Positions 41,901 to 50,495 of a DNA stretch of 64,000 nucleotides are shown here, in pieces. How positions within the stretch are numbered: position 1 is the stretch's first letter; each line of letters starts with the position of its first letter. The stretch covers positions 1 to 64,000 of the forward strand of contig NZ_BJVJ01000019.1 of the NCBI RefSeq assembly GCF_007989085.1. The letters run 5' to 3'. Origin of the DNA: Pseudonocardia sulfidoxydans NBRC 16205. Lineage in GTDB: Bacteria > Actinomycetota > Actinomycetes > Mycobacteriales > Pseudonocardiaceae. The notes below the pieces were generated by a model. The model was not told the origin of the DNA, searched no databases, and saw only the letters and a program-made list of their open reading frames with translations. Made by a program: the position numbers and the translations under genes.

Positions 41901-42646
41901 GCAGCGAGGAGCGACGGATCCGGTTCGCCGACACCCAGGCCCGTCCCGTCCCGGTGATCACCAGCCCGGAGTGGTCGGGCAGCGAGTCGGGCGGGCGCCG
42001 CTACGCGCCGTTCACCGTCAACGTCGAGCGCGGCAAGCCCTGGCACACCCTGACCGGCCGGATGCACTTCCTGCTCGACCACGACTGGATGCACGAGCTC
42101 GGCGAGGCGCTGCCGATCTTCCGGGCCCCGCTGGACATGCACCGGCTCTTCGGCGAAGCCCCGGTGGGCACCGCCGAACCCGGCACGTCGGTGGCCGTCC
42201 GCTACCTCACACCGCACTCGAAGTGGTCGATCCACTCCGAGTACCAGGACAACCTGTTCATGCTGTCGCTCTCGCGCGGCGGGCCCGTCGTCTGGATGAG
42301 CCCGCAGGACGCGGCCACCGCGGGTGTGCGCGACAACGACTGGGTCGAGGCCGTGAACCGCAACGGCGTCGTCGTCCTGCGCGCCATCGTCTCCCACCGG
42401 ATGCCCGAGGGAACGGTGTACGTCCACCACGCGCAGGAACGCGTCGTCAACGTCCCCGTCTCGGAGGCGACGGGCCGGCGCGGCGGCATCCACAACTCCG
42501 CCACCCGCATCCTCGTCAAGCCGACGCACCTGATCGGGGGCTACGGCCAGCTGTCCTACGCCTTCAACTACCTCGGTCCGACCGGCAACCAGCGCGACGA
42601 GGTCACCGTCATCCGCCGCCGCGCGCAGGAGGTGCGTTACCGATGA
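38954..42646 (+). CDS. narG: Respiratory nitrate reductase alpha subunit
   Basis: The 1230-aa protein is full-length NarG. The FS0 [4Fe-4S] ligands are in exact spacing: His67-X3-Cys71-X3-Cys75-X34-Cys110. The molybdenum-ligand Asp lies in FYDWYADLPVASPQVFGDQT, and molybdopterin dinucleotide segments run through the protein to SYAFNYLGPTGNQRDE. It reduces nitrate to nitrite on the cytoplasmic side of the membrane, taking electrons from NarH. The start overlaps the transporter stop and its end overlaps narH. Confidence 0.97.
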   Translation: MTGRGNGKGAGTGTDGPASDLLLRTGRFFTRRPTSEDLRAQFLDGGRDGDVFYRDRWSHDKIVRSTHGVNCTGSCSWKVYVKDGIITWETQETDYPSVGPDSPEYEPRGCPRGAAFSWYTYSPTRIRYPYARGVLVEMYREAKARLGDPVLAWAEVTGDPERRRRYQRARGKGGHVRVSWAEAVEIVAAAHVHTVRTHGPDRVVGFSPIPAMSMVSHAAGSRFVQLLGGVMTSFYDWYADLPVASPQVFGDQTDVPESGDWWNATYLLVWGSNVPVTRTPDAHWMAEARYKGQKVVVVSPDYSDATKFADQWLPAQPGTDGALAMAMGHVILKEFFVDRKVGFFTDFVRRTTDLPFLVTLEQRDGAYVPGRFLTAADLGDTGEVAAWKTVVLDDRSGEAVVPNGSLGFRYTDSGAGRWNLDLGDVVPRLSALGSEAAEVLLPRLDSADAGVLRRGVPVRRVGGSLVTTVHDLMLAQYGVHRPGLPGRWPSGYDDADEPYTPAWQEAITSVPAAQAIRVARELATNSEESGGRSMIIMGAGICQWFHGDATYRAVLALLMLTGAMGRNGGGWAHYVGQEKCRPLTGWAAMASATDWQRPPRTMIGTAFWYTHTDQWRYDGYRADALASPLGTGALAGMSTIDTIALSARLGWMPSYPQFDRNPLDLADEIGDADVGPAVTERLRDGRLRFAIDDPDAPENWPRCLTLWRANLLGSSAKGDEYFLRHLLGTHDNLRAAQTPPDRRPRDVVWRDGDPPEGKLDLLLALDFRMTSSTLLADVVFPAATWYEKHDLNTTDMHPFVHAFNPAIDPPFETRTDFEAFHAVARRFDELAAGHLGVRRDVVAVPLQHDTPGETAQPGGRVLDWRAGECEPVPGRTMPGFTVVERDYTSIADKMASIGPLVDRLGLSTKGITYRPDEEIAELAHVNGVMLGGAGDGRPAIDTDAKLAEAILALSATTNGRLAVQGFRELERRTGVGLADLAEGSEERRIRFADTQARPVPVITSPEWSGSESGGRRYAPFTVNVERGKPWHTLTGRMHFLLDHDWMHELGEALPIFRAPLDMHRLFGEAPVGTAEPGTSVAVRYLTPHSKWSIHSEYQDNLFMLSLSRGGPVVWMSPQDAATAGVRDNDWVEAVNRNGVVVLRAIVSHRMPEGTVYVHHAQERVVNVPVSEATGRRGGIHNSATRILVKPTHLIGGYGQLSYAFNYLGPTGNQRDEVTVIRRRAQEVRYR

Positions 42647-44292
42647 AGGTCATGGCCCAGCTGGGCATGGTGATGAACCTCGACAAGTGCATCGGCTGCC
42701 ACACGTGCTCGGTCACCTGCAAGCAGGCCTGGACCAACCGCGCGGGCGTCGAGTACGTGTGGTTCAACAACGTCGAGACCCGGCCGGGTCAGGGCTACCC
42801 GCGCCGCTACCAGGACCAGGACCGCTGGCGCGGCGGCTGGGTGCGCAACCGGCGCGGCCGGCTGACCCTGCGCGCGGGCGGGCGTGTCCGCAAGCTGCTG
42901 TCGATCTTCGCCAACCCGGTCCTGCCGAACATCCGCGACTACTACGAGCCCTGGACCTACGACTACGAGACGCTCGTCGACGCCCCGCTCGGCGACGACT
43001 TCCCCGTGGCCGAGCCGCGGTCGCTGCTGTCGGGCAGGCCGATGGCCGTCGAGTGGAGCGCCAACTGGGACGACGACCTCGGCGGCATCCCCGAGCAGGG
43101 CGAGCTCGACCCGATCGTGGAACGGATCCGGCGCGAGTCCGAGGACAAGGTGCGCTTCGAGTACGAGCAGGCGTTCATGTTCTACCTGCCGCGCATCTGC
43201 GAGCACTGCCTCAACCCCGCCTGCGTCGCCTCCTGCCCCTCGGGGGCGATGTACAAGCGGGTCGAGGACGGCATCGTGCTCGTCGACCAGGACCGCTGCC
43301 GCGGCTGGCGGATGTGCGTCACCGGCTGCCCGTACAAGAAGATCTACTTCAACCACCGCACCGGCAAGGCCGAGAAGTGCACGTTCTGCTACCCCCGCGT
43401 CGAGGTCGGCCTGCCGACGGTCTGCAGCGAGACCTGCGTCGGCCGGTTGCGCTACATCGGACTGTTCCTCTACGACGCCGACCGCGTCACCGAGGCCGCG
43501 TCGGTCGAGGACGAACGTGACCTCTACCAGTCGCAGCTCGACGTGCTGCTCGACCCGCACGACCCCGCGGTGGTGGCGGCCGCGCACCGCGACGGCATCG
43601 ATCCCGAGTGGGTGGAGGCGGCGCAGCGCTCGCCCGTCCACAAGCTGGTGGCGCAGTACCGGGTCGCGCTGCCGCTGCATCCGGAGTTCCGGACCATGCC
43701 GATGGTCTGGTACGTCCCGCCGCTCTCACCCGTCGTCGACCGGCTCACCGAGACCGGCCACGACGGCGAGTCCGCCGGCAACCTGTTCGGCGCGATCGAC
43801 GCGCTGCGAATCCCCGTCGAGTACCTGGCCGAGCTGTTCACCGCGGGCGACCCGGAGCCGGTCACCCGGGTCCTGCGCACGCTCGCCGCGATGCGCGCGT
43901 TCATGCGCGACGTCACCCTCGGCCGGGAGATCGACGAGTCGATCCCCGCCGCCGTCGGGATGGGCGCCGAGGAGATCATGGAGATGTACCGGCTGCTCGC
44001 GATCGCCAAGTACGACGAGCGTTACGTCATCCCGACGGCCCACGTCGGCGAGGCCCACCAGCTGGAGGAGCTGGGCTGCAGCCTCGACGTCGACGGCGGC
44101 CCCGGGATGGGCGGCCCGTTCGGCGAGGCGTCGGGGCGGCCCGCGCCGGTGTCGGTCGAGACGTTCCACGCCCTGCGCGACCGCCAGACCAGCGACACCG
44201 TCGCCGACACCTCCGCGAGCCGCGTCAACCTGCTGAACTGGGACGGCAAGGGCAGACCGGAGGGTCTCTTCCCGCCCCGGGGCCGGCGGTGA
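42643..44292 (+). CDS. narH: Respiratory nitrate reductase beta subunit
   Basis: The 549-aa iron-sulfur protein has four Cys clusters: Cys16, 19, 22, 26; Cys186, 189, 194, 198; Cys219, 225, 229 with Trp222 replacing a Cys (the [3Fe-4S] site as in E. coli NarH); and Cys246, 249, 261, 265. It passes electrons from NarI haems to NarG. The ATG overlaps the narG stop by four bases. Confidence 0.97.
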   Translation: MKVMAQLGMVMNLDKCIGCHTCSVTCKQAWTNRAGVEYVWFNNVETRPGQGYPRRYQDQDRWRGGWVRNRRGRLTLRAGGRVRKLLSIFANPVLPNIRDYYEPWTYDYETLVDAPLGDDFPVAEPRSLLSGRPMAVEWSANWDDDLGGIPEQGELDPIVERIRRESEDKVRFEYEQAFMFYLPRICEHCLNPACVASCPSGAMYKRVEDGIVLVDQDRCRGWRMCVTGCPYKKIYFNHRTGKAEKCTFCYPRVEVGLPTVCSETCVGRLRYIGLFLYDADRVTEAASVEDERDLYQSQLDVLLDPHDPAVVAAAHRDGIDPEWVEAAQRSPVHKLVAQYRVALPLHPEFRTMPMVWYVPPLSPVVDRLTETGHDGESAGNLFGAIDALRIPVEYLAELFTAGDPEPVTRVLRTLAAMRAFMRDVTLGREIDESIPAAVGMGAEEIMEMYRLLAIAKYDERYVIPTAHVGEAHQLEELGCSLDVDGGPGMGGPFGEASGRPAPVSVETFHALRDRQTSDTVADTSASRVNLLNWDGKGRPEGLFPPRGRR

Positions 44293-44882
44293 GCGCCCGG
44301 GTGGTCCTGCAGGCGGCCTCGCTGTGCCTGCTCCACCCCGACGACCCCGGCCGGTGGCCGCTCGTGCGCGCCGCGGTGGCCGAGCTGCCCGCCGGGCCCG
44401 CCCGCGCCGGCCTCGACGCCTTCCTCGACGCCATCGCGCAGCGCCGCGACCTCGCCGAGCACTACGTCGCCGTCTTCGACACCCGTCGGCGCTGCTGCCT
44501 CTACCTGACCTGGTGGACCGACGGGGAGACCCGGCGCCGCGGCGGCGCACTGGCCGCGCTCAAGCAGCGGTACCGGCGGTCGGGGGTCGAGTTCAGGGGC
44601 ACCGAGCTTCCCGACTTCCTGCCCGCGGTCCTGGAGTACGCCGCCACCGCCGACCTCGCCGACGGGCTCGCCCTGCTGCAGGAGCACCGGGCCGGCGTGG
44701 AGCTGCTGCGGCTGGCGCTGCACGAGGCGGCGACCCCGTACGCGCACGTCCTGGAGGCCGTCTGCGCGTTGCTGCCCGGCCCGTCGCCCACCGACGTCGC
44801 CGCCGCCAAGGCCCTCGCGCGCAGCGGGCCACCCCGCGAACAGGTGGGCCTCGAGCTCGCCCCCTTCGGAGGCCCGCGATGA
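44289..44882 (+). CDS. narJ: Nitrate reductase assembly chaperone
   Basis: The 197-aa protein matches the NarJ/TorD family: ASLCLLHPDDPGRWPLVRAA, the conserved HYVAVFDTRRRCCLYLTWW and FRGTELPDFLPAVLEYAA. NarJ helps insert the molybdenum cofactor and docks NarGH to NarI. GTG 44289 overlaps the narH stop. Confidence 0.93.
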   Translation: MSARVVLQAASLCLLHPDDPGRWPLVRAAVAELPAGPARAGLDAFLDAIAQRRDLAEHYVAVFDTRRRCCLYLTWWTDGETRRRGGALAALKQRYRRSGVEFRGTELPDFLPAVLEYAATADLADGLALLQEHRAGVELLRLALHEAATPYAHVLEAVCALLPGPSPTDVAAAKALARSGPPREQVGLELAPFGGPR

Positions 44883-45613
44883 ACGTGCTGCTGTGGGGCG
44901 TGCTGCCCTACGTCATGGTCGCCGTCCTGGTCACGGGCACGATCTGGCGCTACCGCTACGACAAGTTCGGCTGGACGACGCGGTCCTCGGAACTGCACGA
45001 GTCGCGGCTGCTGCGCATCGGCAGCCCGATGTTCCACTTCGGGCTGCTCGTCGTCGTCATCGGCCACGTCATCGGTCTGGTCATCCCCGAGAGCTGGACC
45101 ACGGCCATCGGGCTGTCGGAGCCGGCCTACCACGTGCAGGCGCTCGTGCTCGGCGGGATCGCCGGCGTCTCCACTCTCGCCGGGATCGCCATCCTGATCT
45201 ACCGGCGCCGCACCACCGGCCCGGTCTTCTCCGCGACGACCCGCAACGACAAGCTCATGTACGTCGTGCTCGTGCTGGCGATCGTCGCGGGGCTGTCGAC
45301 GACGCTGCTCGGTGTCGCCGGGGGCGAGGAACACAACTACCGCGTCTCGGTGTCGCCGTGGTTCCGGTCGCTGTTCGTGTTCCAGCCCGACATCGACGCG
45401 ATGGCCGGTTCGAGCCTCGCCTTCCGGATCCACACGCTGATCGGCATGGCGCTGTTCACGATCTGGCCGTTCACGCGGCTCGTGCACGCCTTCTCGGCGC
45501 CGGTGGGCTACCTGTTCCGTCCCTACATCGTGTACCGCTCCCGCTCCGGTGGCCCCGCCGCGGGGCCGCCGCGGCGGGGCTGGGACCGGGTCGGGTCGAG
45601 CGAGCCCCGGTAG
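44879..45613 (+). CDS. narI: Respiratory nitrate reductase gamma subunit (cytochrome b)
   Basis: The 244-aa membrane protein has five hydrophobic segments and four haem-ligand His at positions 53, 63, 185 and 203, matching the E. coli NarI set (56, 66, 187, 205). It oxidises menaquinol and sends electrons to NarH. The ATG overlaps the narJ stop. The MMPL gene ends five bases away on the other strand with no visible terminator. Confidence 0.96.
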   Translation: MNVLLWGVLPYVMVAVLVTGTIWRYRYDKFGWTTRSSELHESRLLRIGSPMFHFGLLVVVIGHVIGLVIPESWTTAIGLSEPAYHVQALVLGGIAGVSTLAGIAILIYRRRTTGPVFSATTRNDKLMYVVLVLAIVAGLSTTLLGVAGGEEHNYRVSVSPWFRSLFVFQPDIDAMAGSSLAFRIHTLIGMALFTIWPFTRLVHAFSAPVGYLFRPYIVYRSRSGGPAAGPPRRGWDRVGSSEPR

Positions 45614-45618
45614 GACGC

Positions 45619-48033
45619 CTAGCCGGCCGGGGTGAGCGCGTCGGGGCGCTGCGCCGCCGCCGGGTGGTCGCGCTCCAGCGAGGCGCCCTCGACGTCGACG
45701 TTCGGCAGGATGCGGTCCAGCCACTTCGGCAGCCACCAGGCGGCGTCGCCGGCCAGGTGCATCAGCGCGGGGATGACGAGCATCCGGACGACGAAGGCGT
45801 CGAACAGCACGCCGAAGGCCAGTCCGAAGCCCATCGGCCGGATCATCGCGAGGTGGGAGAACACGAACCCGCCGAAGACGGAGAACATGATGATCGCGGC
45901 GGCGGTGACGACGGCGCGGCCCGCGTGCAGGCCCTCGGTGACCGCGCGGCGTGCCGGCGAGCCGTGGACGAACGCCTCCCGCATGCCGGAGACCAGGAAC
46001 AGCTGGTAGTCCATGGCCAGGCCGAACAGGATGCCGACGAGCAGGGTCGGCAGGAAGTTCAGCACGGGCCCCGGGTCGTGCACACCGAACACCGGGCCGA
46101 GCCAGCCCCACTGGTAGATCGCGACGACCGCGCCCATCGCCGCGAAGTAGGACAGGACGAACCCGACGGTGGCCGTGACCGGTACCAGGATGGACCGGAA
46201 CACGACGATCATGATCAGCAGCGACAGTCCGACGACGACCGCGAGGTAGATCGGCAGCGCCGCGGCGAGCTTGGCGGAGATGTCGATGTTGCCCGACGCC
46301 GAGCCGGCGACGCCCAGGGGCGTGCCGGGTTCGAACGGCGTCGTCATCGCGCGCAGGTCGTCGACGAGCTGCTCGGTCGCCTCGCTCGTCGGCCCGTCGG
46401 TGGGCACCACCTGGAACAGCGCGAACGACCCGTTCGGTGCGACGGCGACGGGCGCGACGGCCGCGACGTGCTCGGCGTCGCCGATCTGCTGCGCGACCGC
46501 GGCCTGCGCGGCGGTGCGGCCCTGCTCGTCGAGGCCCGGGGGCAGGTCCGCGACGACGACCAGGGGCCCGTTCGCCCCGGCCCCGAACTTGTCGGCGACC
46601 GTCGCGTACGCCTGGTACTGGGTGGAGTCCTGCGGCTCGGACGAGCCGTCGGGCAGCCCGAGGCGCATCGACAGCACCGGGACCGCGATCACGACCAGCA
46701 GCGCGATGCCGCCGACGGCGCGGAGCACGGCCTTGCCCGTCGACATCGGGGCGCGGTGGGGGGTCTGCGGGGCCGGGGGCTGCGAACGGGCCTTGCGCGA
46801 CAACAGCCGCGGCCCGATCAGCGACAGCAGCGCGGGGGTGAGCGTCACCGCGACCAGCACGGCGACGGCGACGCACGCCGCGCCGACGACACCCATCAGG
46901 CCCAGGAACGGGATGCCCGTGATCGTCAGCGCCACCAGCGCGATGACGACGGTGAAGCCCGCGAAGACGACCGCGTTGCCCGACGTGCCGGTGGCCAGCG
47001 CGATCGACTCGCGCAGCGGGACGCCCGCGCGCAGCTGCCTGCGGTGACGGTTCACGACGAACAGCGCGTAGTCGATGCCCACCGCGAGGCCCAGCATGAG
47101 GCCCAGGATCGGGGTCACCGACGTCATCTCGACGAGCCCGGAGAACGCCATCGCGCCGGCCACGCCGACGCCGACGCCGACGAGCGCGGTGAGGATCGGC
47201 AGCCCGGCCGCGACGAGGGTGCCGAGCATGACCAGCAGCACGACCGCGGCGATCACGACGCCGACGACCTCGGCGGGGCCGGCGATGCCGTCGAGGTTCT
47301 GGGTGATCTCGGAGGAGAAGTCGATGTCGACACCCGGGATCGCTGCGTCGCGCATCGCTGCGGTGACGGCGTCCTTCGTCTCGGTGGGGATCGCCGTCTG
47401 CGACGCGCCGAACGCGACCGTGACGACGGCCGCGCTGCCGTCCTCGGAGACCGTGCGGATGCCGGCCGCGAGCGCCGCGAGGGACTCCCCCGCCGTCAGC
47501 TGCGCGGTCCCGGCGTCGAGGCCCGCGCGGGTCTGGTCGAGCTGCTGCTGTTGCGCGGCAAGGGCTTCGGCGGGCACACCCGAGGCCCGGGCGGCGTCGA
47601 GCTGCGCCTGCCCCGCTGTGAGCTGTGCCCGCGCCTGGTCGAGCTGTGCGCGCCCGCCCGCGAGCTGGCGCTCCTGGGCCGCGCGGCTCGCGGCGACGGC
47701 GAACGGGTCGACGACCTGGGTGACGCCGTCGATCCCGCCGACGCGCTGCAGCACCGACGACACCGCGGCGCGCTGCTCGTCGGTGAACGGCCGGCCGTCG
47801 GCCGTCGACAGGACGACCAGTCCGGTGCCGCCACCGGCGCCGGGGAGCTCGGCCTGCAGCCTTTCCGACACCTGCTCGGTCGGGGTGCCCGGGATGGAGG
47901 TCGCGCCCGTCAGGTTGACCCCCGTGACGAGGACGGCGACGACGGCCGCGGCGAGCAGGGCGGCCCAGGCCGTGACGACCCGCCACGGACGACGGGCCGC
48001 GAAGTGGCCGAGGCGGTACAGCAGTTCTGCCAT
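45619..48033 (-). CDS. MMPL-family RND-type membrane transporter
   Basis: The 804-aa protein has the MMPL layout: one N-terminal helix (WRVVTAWAALLAAAVVAVLV), a large extracytoplasmic loop with a coiled segment of Gln/Ala repeats (QLAGGRAQLDQARAQLTAGQ), six helices with GLAVGIDYALFVVNRHR, then a second loop and six helices with FGLAMDYQLFLVSGMREAF. MMPL proteins export lipids or drugs using the proton gradient. The TetR gene 31 bases upstream is in the same direction and probably controls it. Confidence 0.93.
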   Translation of the reverse strand: MAELLYRLGHFAARRPWRVVTAWAALLAAAVVAVLVTGVNLTGATSIPGTPTEQVSERLQAELPGAGGGTGLVVLSTADGRPFTDEQRAAVSSVLQRVGGIDGVTQVVDPFAVAASRAAQERQLAGGRAQLDQARAQLTAGQAQLDAARASGVPAEALAAQQQQLDQTRAGLDAGTAQLTAGESLAALAAGIRTVSEDGSAAVVTVAFGASQTAIPTETKDAVTAAMRDAAIPGVDIDFSSEITQNLDGIAGPAEVVGVVIAAVVLLVMLGTLVAAGLPILTALVGVGVGVAGAMAFSGLVEMTSVTPILGLMLGLAVGIDYALFVVNRHRRQLRAGVPLRESIALATGTSGNAVVFAGFTVVIALVALTITGIPFLGLMGVVGAACVAVAVLVAVTLTPALLSLIGPRLLSRKARSQPPAPQTPHRAPMSTGKAVLRAVGGIALLVVIAVPVLSMRLGLPDGSSEPQDSTQYQAYATVADKFGAGANGPLVVVADLPPGLDEQGRTAAQAAVAQQIGDAEHVAAVAPVAVAPNGSFALFQVVPTDGPTSEATEQLVDDLRAMTTPFEPGTPLGVAGSASGNIDISAKLAAALPIYLAVVVGLSLLIMIVVFRSILVPVTATVGFVLSYFAAMGAVVAIYQWGWLGPVFGVHDPGPVLNFLPTLLVGILFGLAMDYQLFLVSGMREAFVHGSPARRAVTEGLHAGRAVVTAAAIIMFSVFGGFVFSHLAMIRPMGFGLAFGVLFDAFVVRMLVIPALMHLAGDAAWWLPKWLDRILPNVDVEGASLERDHPAAAQRPDALTPAG

Positions 48034-48064
48034 GACGAGGAGACGCTCCCGGGAGGTGTAGCGG

Positions 48065-48694
48065 TCAGCGGCCGAAGCCCGTGCGAAGTGCGCTGGTCAG
48101 ACGGTCGAGCAGGCGGGCCCACTCCCGACGCGAGGCGGCGTCGTCGACGGCTCCGGTGCGCTCCCACCAGTGCCCGTGCAGCACCTGGACACCGGAGAGC
48201 AGGGAGCCGACGACGAGCTGCACGTCGAGCGGGTCGACGCCGGGGTAGCGGGCGGCGACGACGCCGAGCAGGTGCCGGCCGCACCGCCCGAACGCGGCCT
48301 CGACGATCACCTCGACGCGGGCGTCCTGCTCGCCGCGGCCGCCGAGGACGTGGGTCAGGTAGGCCATCGGGCCCACGAGATCGGTGGCGTGCAACGCGCG
48401 GACGACGTCGTCGACCACCGCGGCCAGGCCCGGCTCCCCGGGCGGTGCGGCCGCCGTGGCTTCGACGAACCCGTCGACCAGGACGTCGAGCATCTCCGTG
48501 CAGGCGGCCAGCACGATCTCGTCGAGCGTCGCGAAGTGGTTGAAGACGGTCCGCCGCGACACCCCGGCCCGTTCGGCGACGGCGTCGACGGTGAGCCCCT
48601 GGCGGCCGCGCTCGTCGGTGAGGGCGAGGGCCGCGTCGATGAGCGCACGACGCGTCCGCGCCTTCTGCGCATCACGCACCGTCGGGGCCGTCAC
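48065..48694 (-). CDS. TetR-family transcriptional regulator
   Basis: The 209-aa protein has an N-terminal TetR HTH: ARTRRALIDAALALTDERGR, LTVDAVAERAGVSRRTVFNH and FATLDEIVLAA, then a ligand-binding C-terminal domain. I chose GTG 48694 because the ATG at 48760 would place the perfect TGCACTCAGTGCA operator inside the coding region. It should repress itself and the MMPL gene. Confidence 0.88.
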   Translation of the reverse strand: MTAPTVRDAQKARTRRALIDAALALTDERGRQGLTVDAVAERAGVSRRTVFNHFATLDEIVLAACTEMLDVLVDGFVEATAAAPPGEPGLAAVVDDVVRALHATDLVGPMAYLTHVLGGRGEQDARVEVIVEAAFGRCGRHLLGVVAARYPGVDPLDVQLVVGSLLSGVQVLHGHWWERTGAVDDAASRREWARLLDRLTSALRTGFGR

Positions 48695-48717
48695 CCGGTC
48701 GAGGTTAGGAATCTCGC

Positions 48718-48730
48718 TGCACTCAGTGCA
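48718..48730. promoter_or_regulatory. TetR operator candidate
   Basis: TGCACTCAGTGCA is a perfect 6-1-6 inverted repeat 24 bases upstream of the TetR start. This is the usual place for autoregulation. Confidence 0.7.
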
Positions 48731-48787
48731 ATGAGTCTCGTGCCACTCTTGGTGACGCACGCGTCCTCGTCGCGCTGGGCGTCGTCG

Positions 48788-50389
48788 TCAGTGACGGCGC
48801 TGCCGCAGCTGCGCCTCGTCCAGGTCGAGCTCGCGGCTGATCTCCACCACCGTCTCCCGGCCGATCTCGCCCTCGTCGTGCATCCGCCGCAGCGCCGCCC
48901 GCTCGACCTCGATCAGCCGCAACCGCAGGGCGCGCACGTCGAACGACCCGCCCGACCGGAGGCCGTCGCGGTCGCCGTCACCGGAGCCGTCGAGCCGGTC
49001 ACGCAGGTGGTCGCGCCGAAGCTCCAGCACCTGCCGCAGCTCGTCGACACCCGGCGGCACCGGCTCCTCCCGCTCGGCGACCCCGTCGAGCTCGCGCAAC
49101 GCCGCGTCGACGGCGGCCTGCCGGGCCCGCACCGACTCGGTCCGTTCCCGCGCGCCCGGACGCAGGTCCAGCGCACGCAGCAGCAGCGCCAGCGGCAGCG
49201 TCTGCCCGACGAGCGTCACCAGCACGACGACGACGGTGAGGAACACCAGCAGGTCGCGCCGCGGGAAGGGCGCACCGTCGGGGGTCGTCAACGGCAGCGA
49301 CAGCACGACCGCGAGCGAGACGGCGCCCCGCGGCCCGCACCAGCCGACCGCGAGCCGCTCCCGCCACGGCATCTGCCCGACCGCCTCCTCGCGCACCGGC
49401 AGCAGCGACACCAGCGGCGCGGCCCCCAGCACCCACGCGAGCCGCACGACGACCACGACCACCGTGACCGCCACCGCCGCGCCGACGACAGGCCGGACGG
49501 CCTGGCCCTCGATGCCCCGGAACACCGTCGGCACCTGGACGCCGAGCAGGACGAACAGCAGCGCGACGAGCAGCGTGTTGGGGACGCGCCAGAACGTCTC
49601 GGCGTGCAGCCGGACCGTCGGTTCGACGAGGCCCCGGCCACGCACCCCGAGCCAGACGGCGGCGGTGACGGTCGCGAGCACCCCGGAGGCGTGCACCTGC
49701 TGCGCGGGCACGAACGCCAGGTACGGCACCAGCAGCGACAGCAGCACCTGCACGGCGATGTCGCGGATCCGTCGCCGCACCGCCGCCGCGACGAACCCGA
49801 CGACGAGCCCCAGCCCGATCCCGCCGCCCACCTCGACGAGCAGCGCGAGCCCCACCTCACCGGTGGTCGTCGCCGCCCCGACCGCGCCGACCGCCACGGC
49901 GAACAGGGTGAGTGCGACGCCGTCGTTGACCAGCCCCTCGGCCTCCAGCACGGTGGCCATCCGCCGCGGCACCCCGAACCGGCGGAGCACCGACCCCGCG
50001 GCGACGGGATCCGGGGGCGCCACCGCCGCCCCGAACGCGATCGCCGCCGCCCACCCGACATCGGGGAACACCGCGAGCAGGGTCGCGGCCACGGCGAACG
50101 CGGTGGCGACGACCAGCCCGACGGCCTGACCGACCACCGGGACGAGGTGCCGCACGGTCTCGCGCAGGTCGCTGAAGAACGCGGCGTAGTAGATGAGCGG
50201 GGGCAGGAAGACGAGCAGCACGAAGTCCGGCGACAGCCGCAGCGCCTCCACCCCGGGCACGAACGCGGCGCCGACGCCCAGCAGGACGAACACCGCCGCC
50301 TCGGGCAGTCCGGTGCGCCGGCTGACCAACCGCCCGACGACGACCCCTGCCGCGAGGACGGCGACGACGAGCAGAACCTGCGCGGGCAC
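48788..50389 (-). CDS. CPA1-family Na+/H+ antiporter
   Basis: The 533-aa protein has twelve or so hydrophobic segments (LLVVAVLAAGVVVGRLVS at the N-terminus), the CPA1 motifs FLPPLIYYAAFFSDLR, FGAAVAPPDPVAAGSVLRRF (ion-binding Asp-Pro), EAEGLVNDGVALTLFAVA and GPRGAVSLAVVLSLPL, and a 120-residue hydrophilic C-terminal tail (about 410-533). It exchanges cytoplasmic Na+ or K+ for external H+. It stands alone between two divergently or singly read genes. Confidence 0.93.
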   Translation of the reverse strand: MPAQVLLVVAVLAAGVVVGRLVSRRTGLPEAAVFVLLGVGAAFVPGVEALRLSPDFVLLVFLPPLIYYAAFFSDLRETVRHLVPVVGQAVGLVVATAFAVAATLLAVFPDVGWAAAIAFGAAVAPPDPVAAGSVLRRFGVPRRMATVLEAEGLVNDGVALTLFAVAVGAVGAATTTGEVGLALLVEVGGGIGLGLVVGFVAAAVRRRIRDIAVQVLLSLLVPYLAFVPAQQVHASGVLATVTAAVWLGVRGRGLVEPTVRLHAETFWRVPNTLLVALLFVLLGVQVPTVFRGIEGQAVRPVVGAAVAVTVVVVVVRLAWVLGAAPLVSLLPVREEAVGQMPWRERLAVGWCGPRGAVSLAVVLSLPLTTPDGAPFPRRDLLVFLTVVVVLVTLVGQTLPLALLLRALDLRPGARERTESVRARQAAVDAALRELDGVAEREEPVPPGVDELRQVLELRRDHLRDRLDGSGDGDRDGLRSGGSFDVRALRLRLIEVERAALRRMHDEGEIGRETVVEISRELDLDEAQLRQRRH

Positions 50390-50495
50390 CTGGGCGCGTT
50401 ACCCCGCCGGCGGCCTGTGGACACCCGCGGCGGCGGTCGGTCGCGGTTCGGGGTGCGACCGTGGCGGGGCCCGGGTCAGGGGTGGGCCGGGGTCG

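Noticed and set aside
44893-48543. A 1216-codon frame on the plus strand opposite narI's end, MMPL and TetR
   Set aside because: Composition is Arg/Asp/His/Gln-rich without hydrophobic segments or motifs; the minus-strand MMPL and TetR genes explain the region.
48695-48760. Upstream ATG at 48760 as the TetR start
   Set aside because: It would put a perfect TetR-like operator inside the coding sequence and add 22 residues unlike the family.
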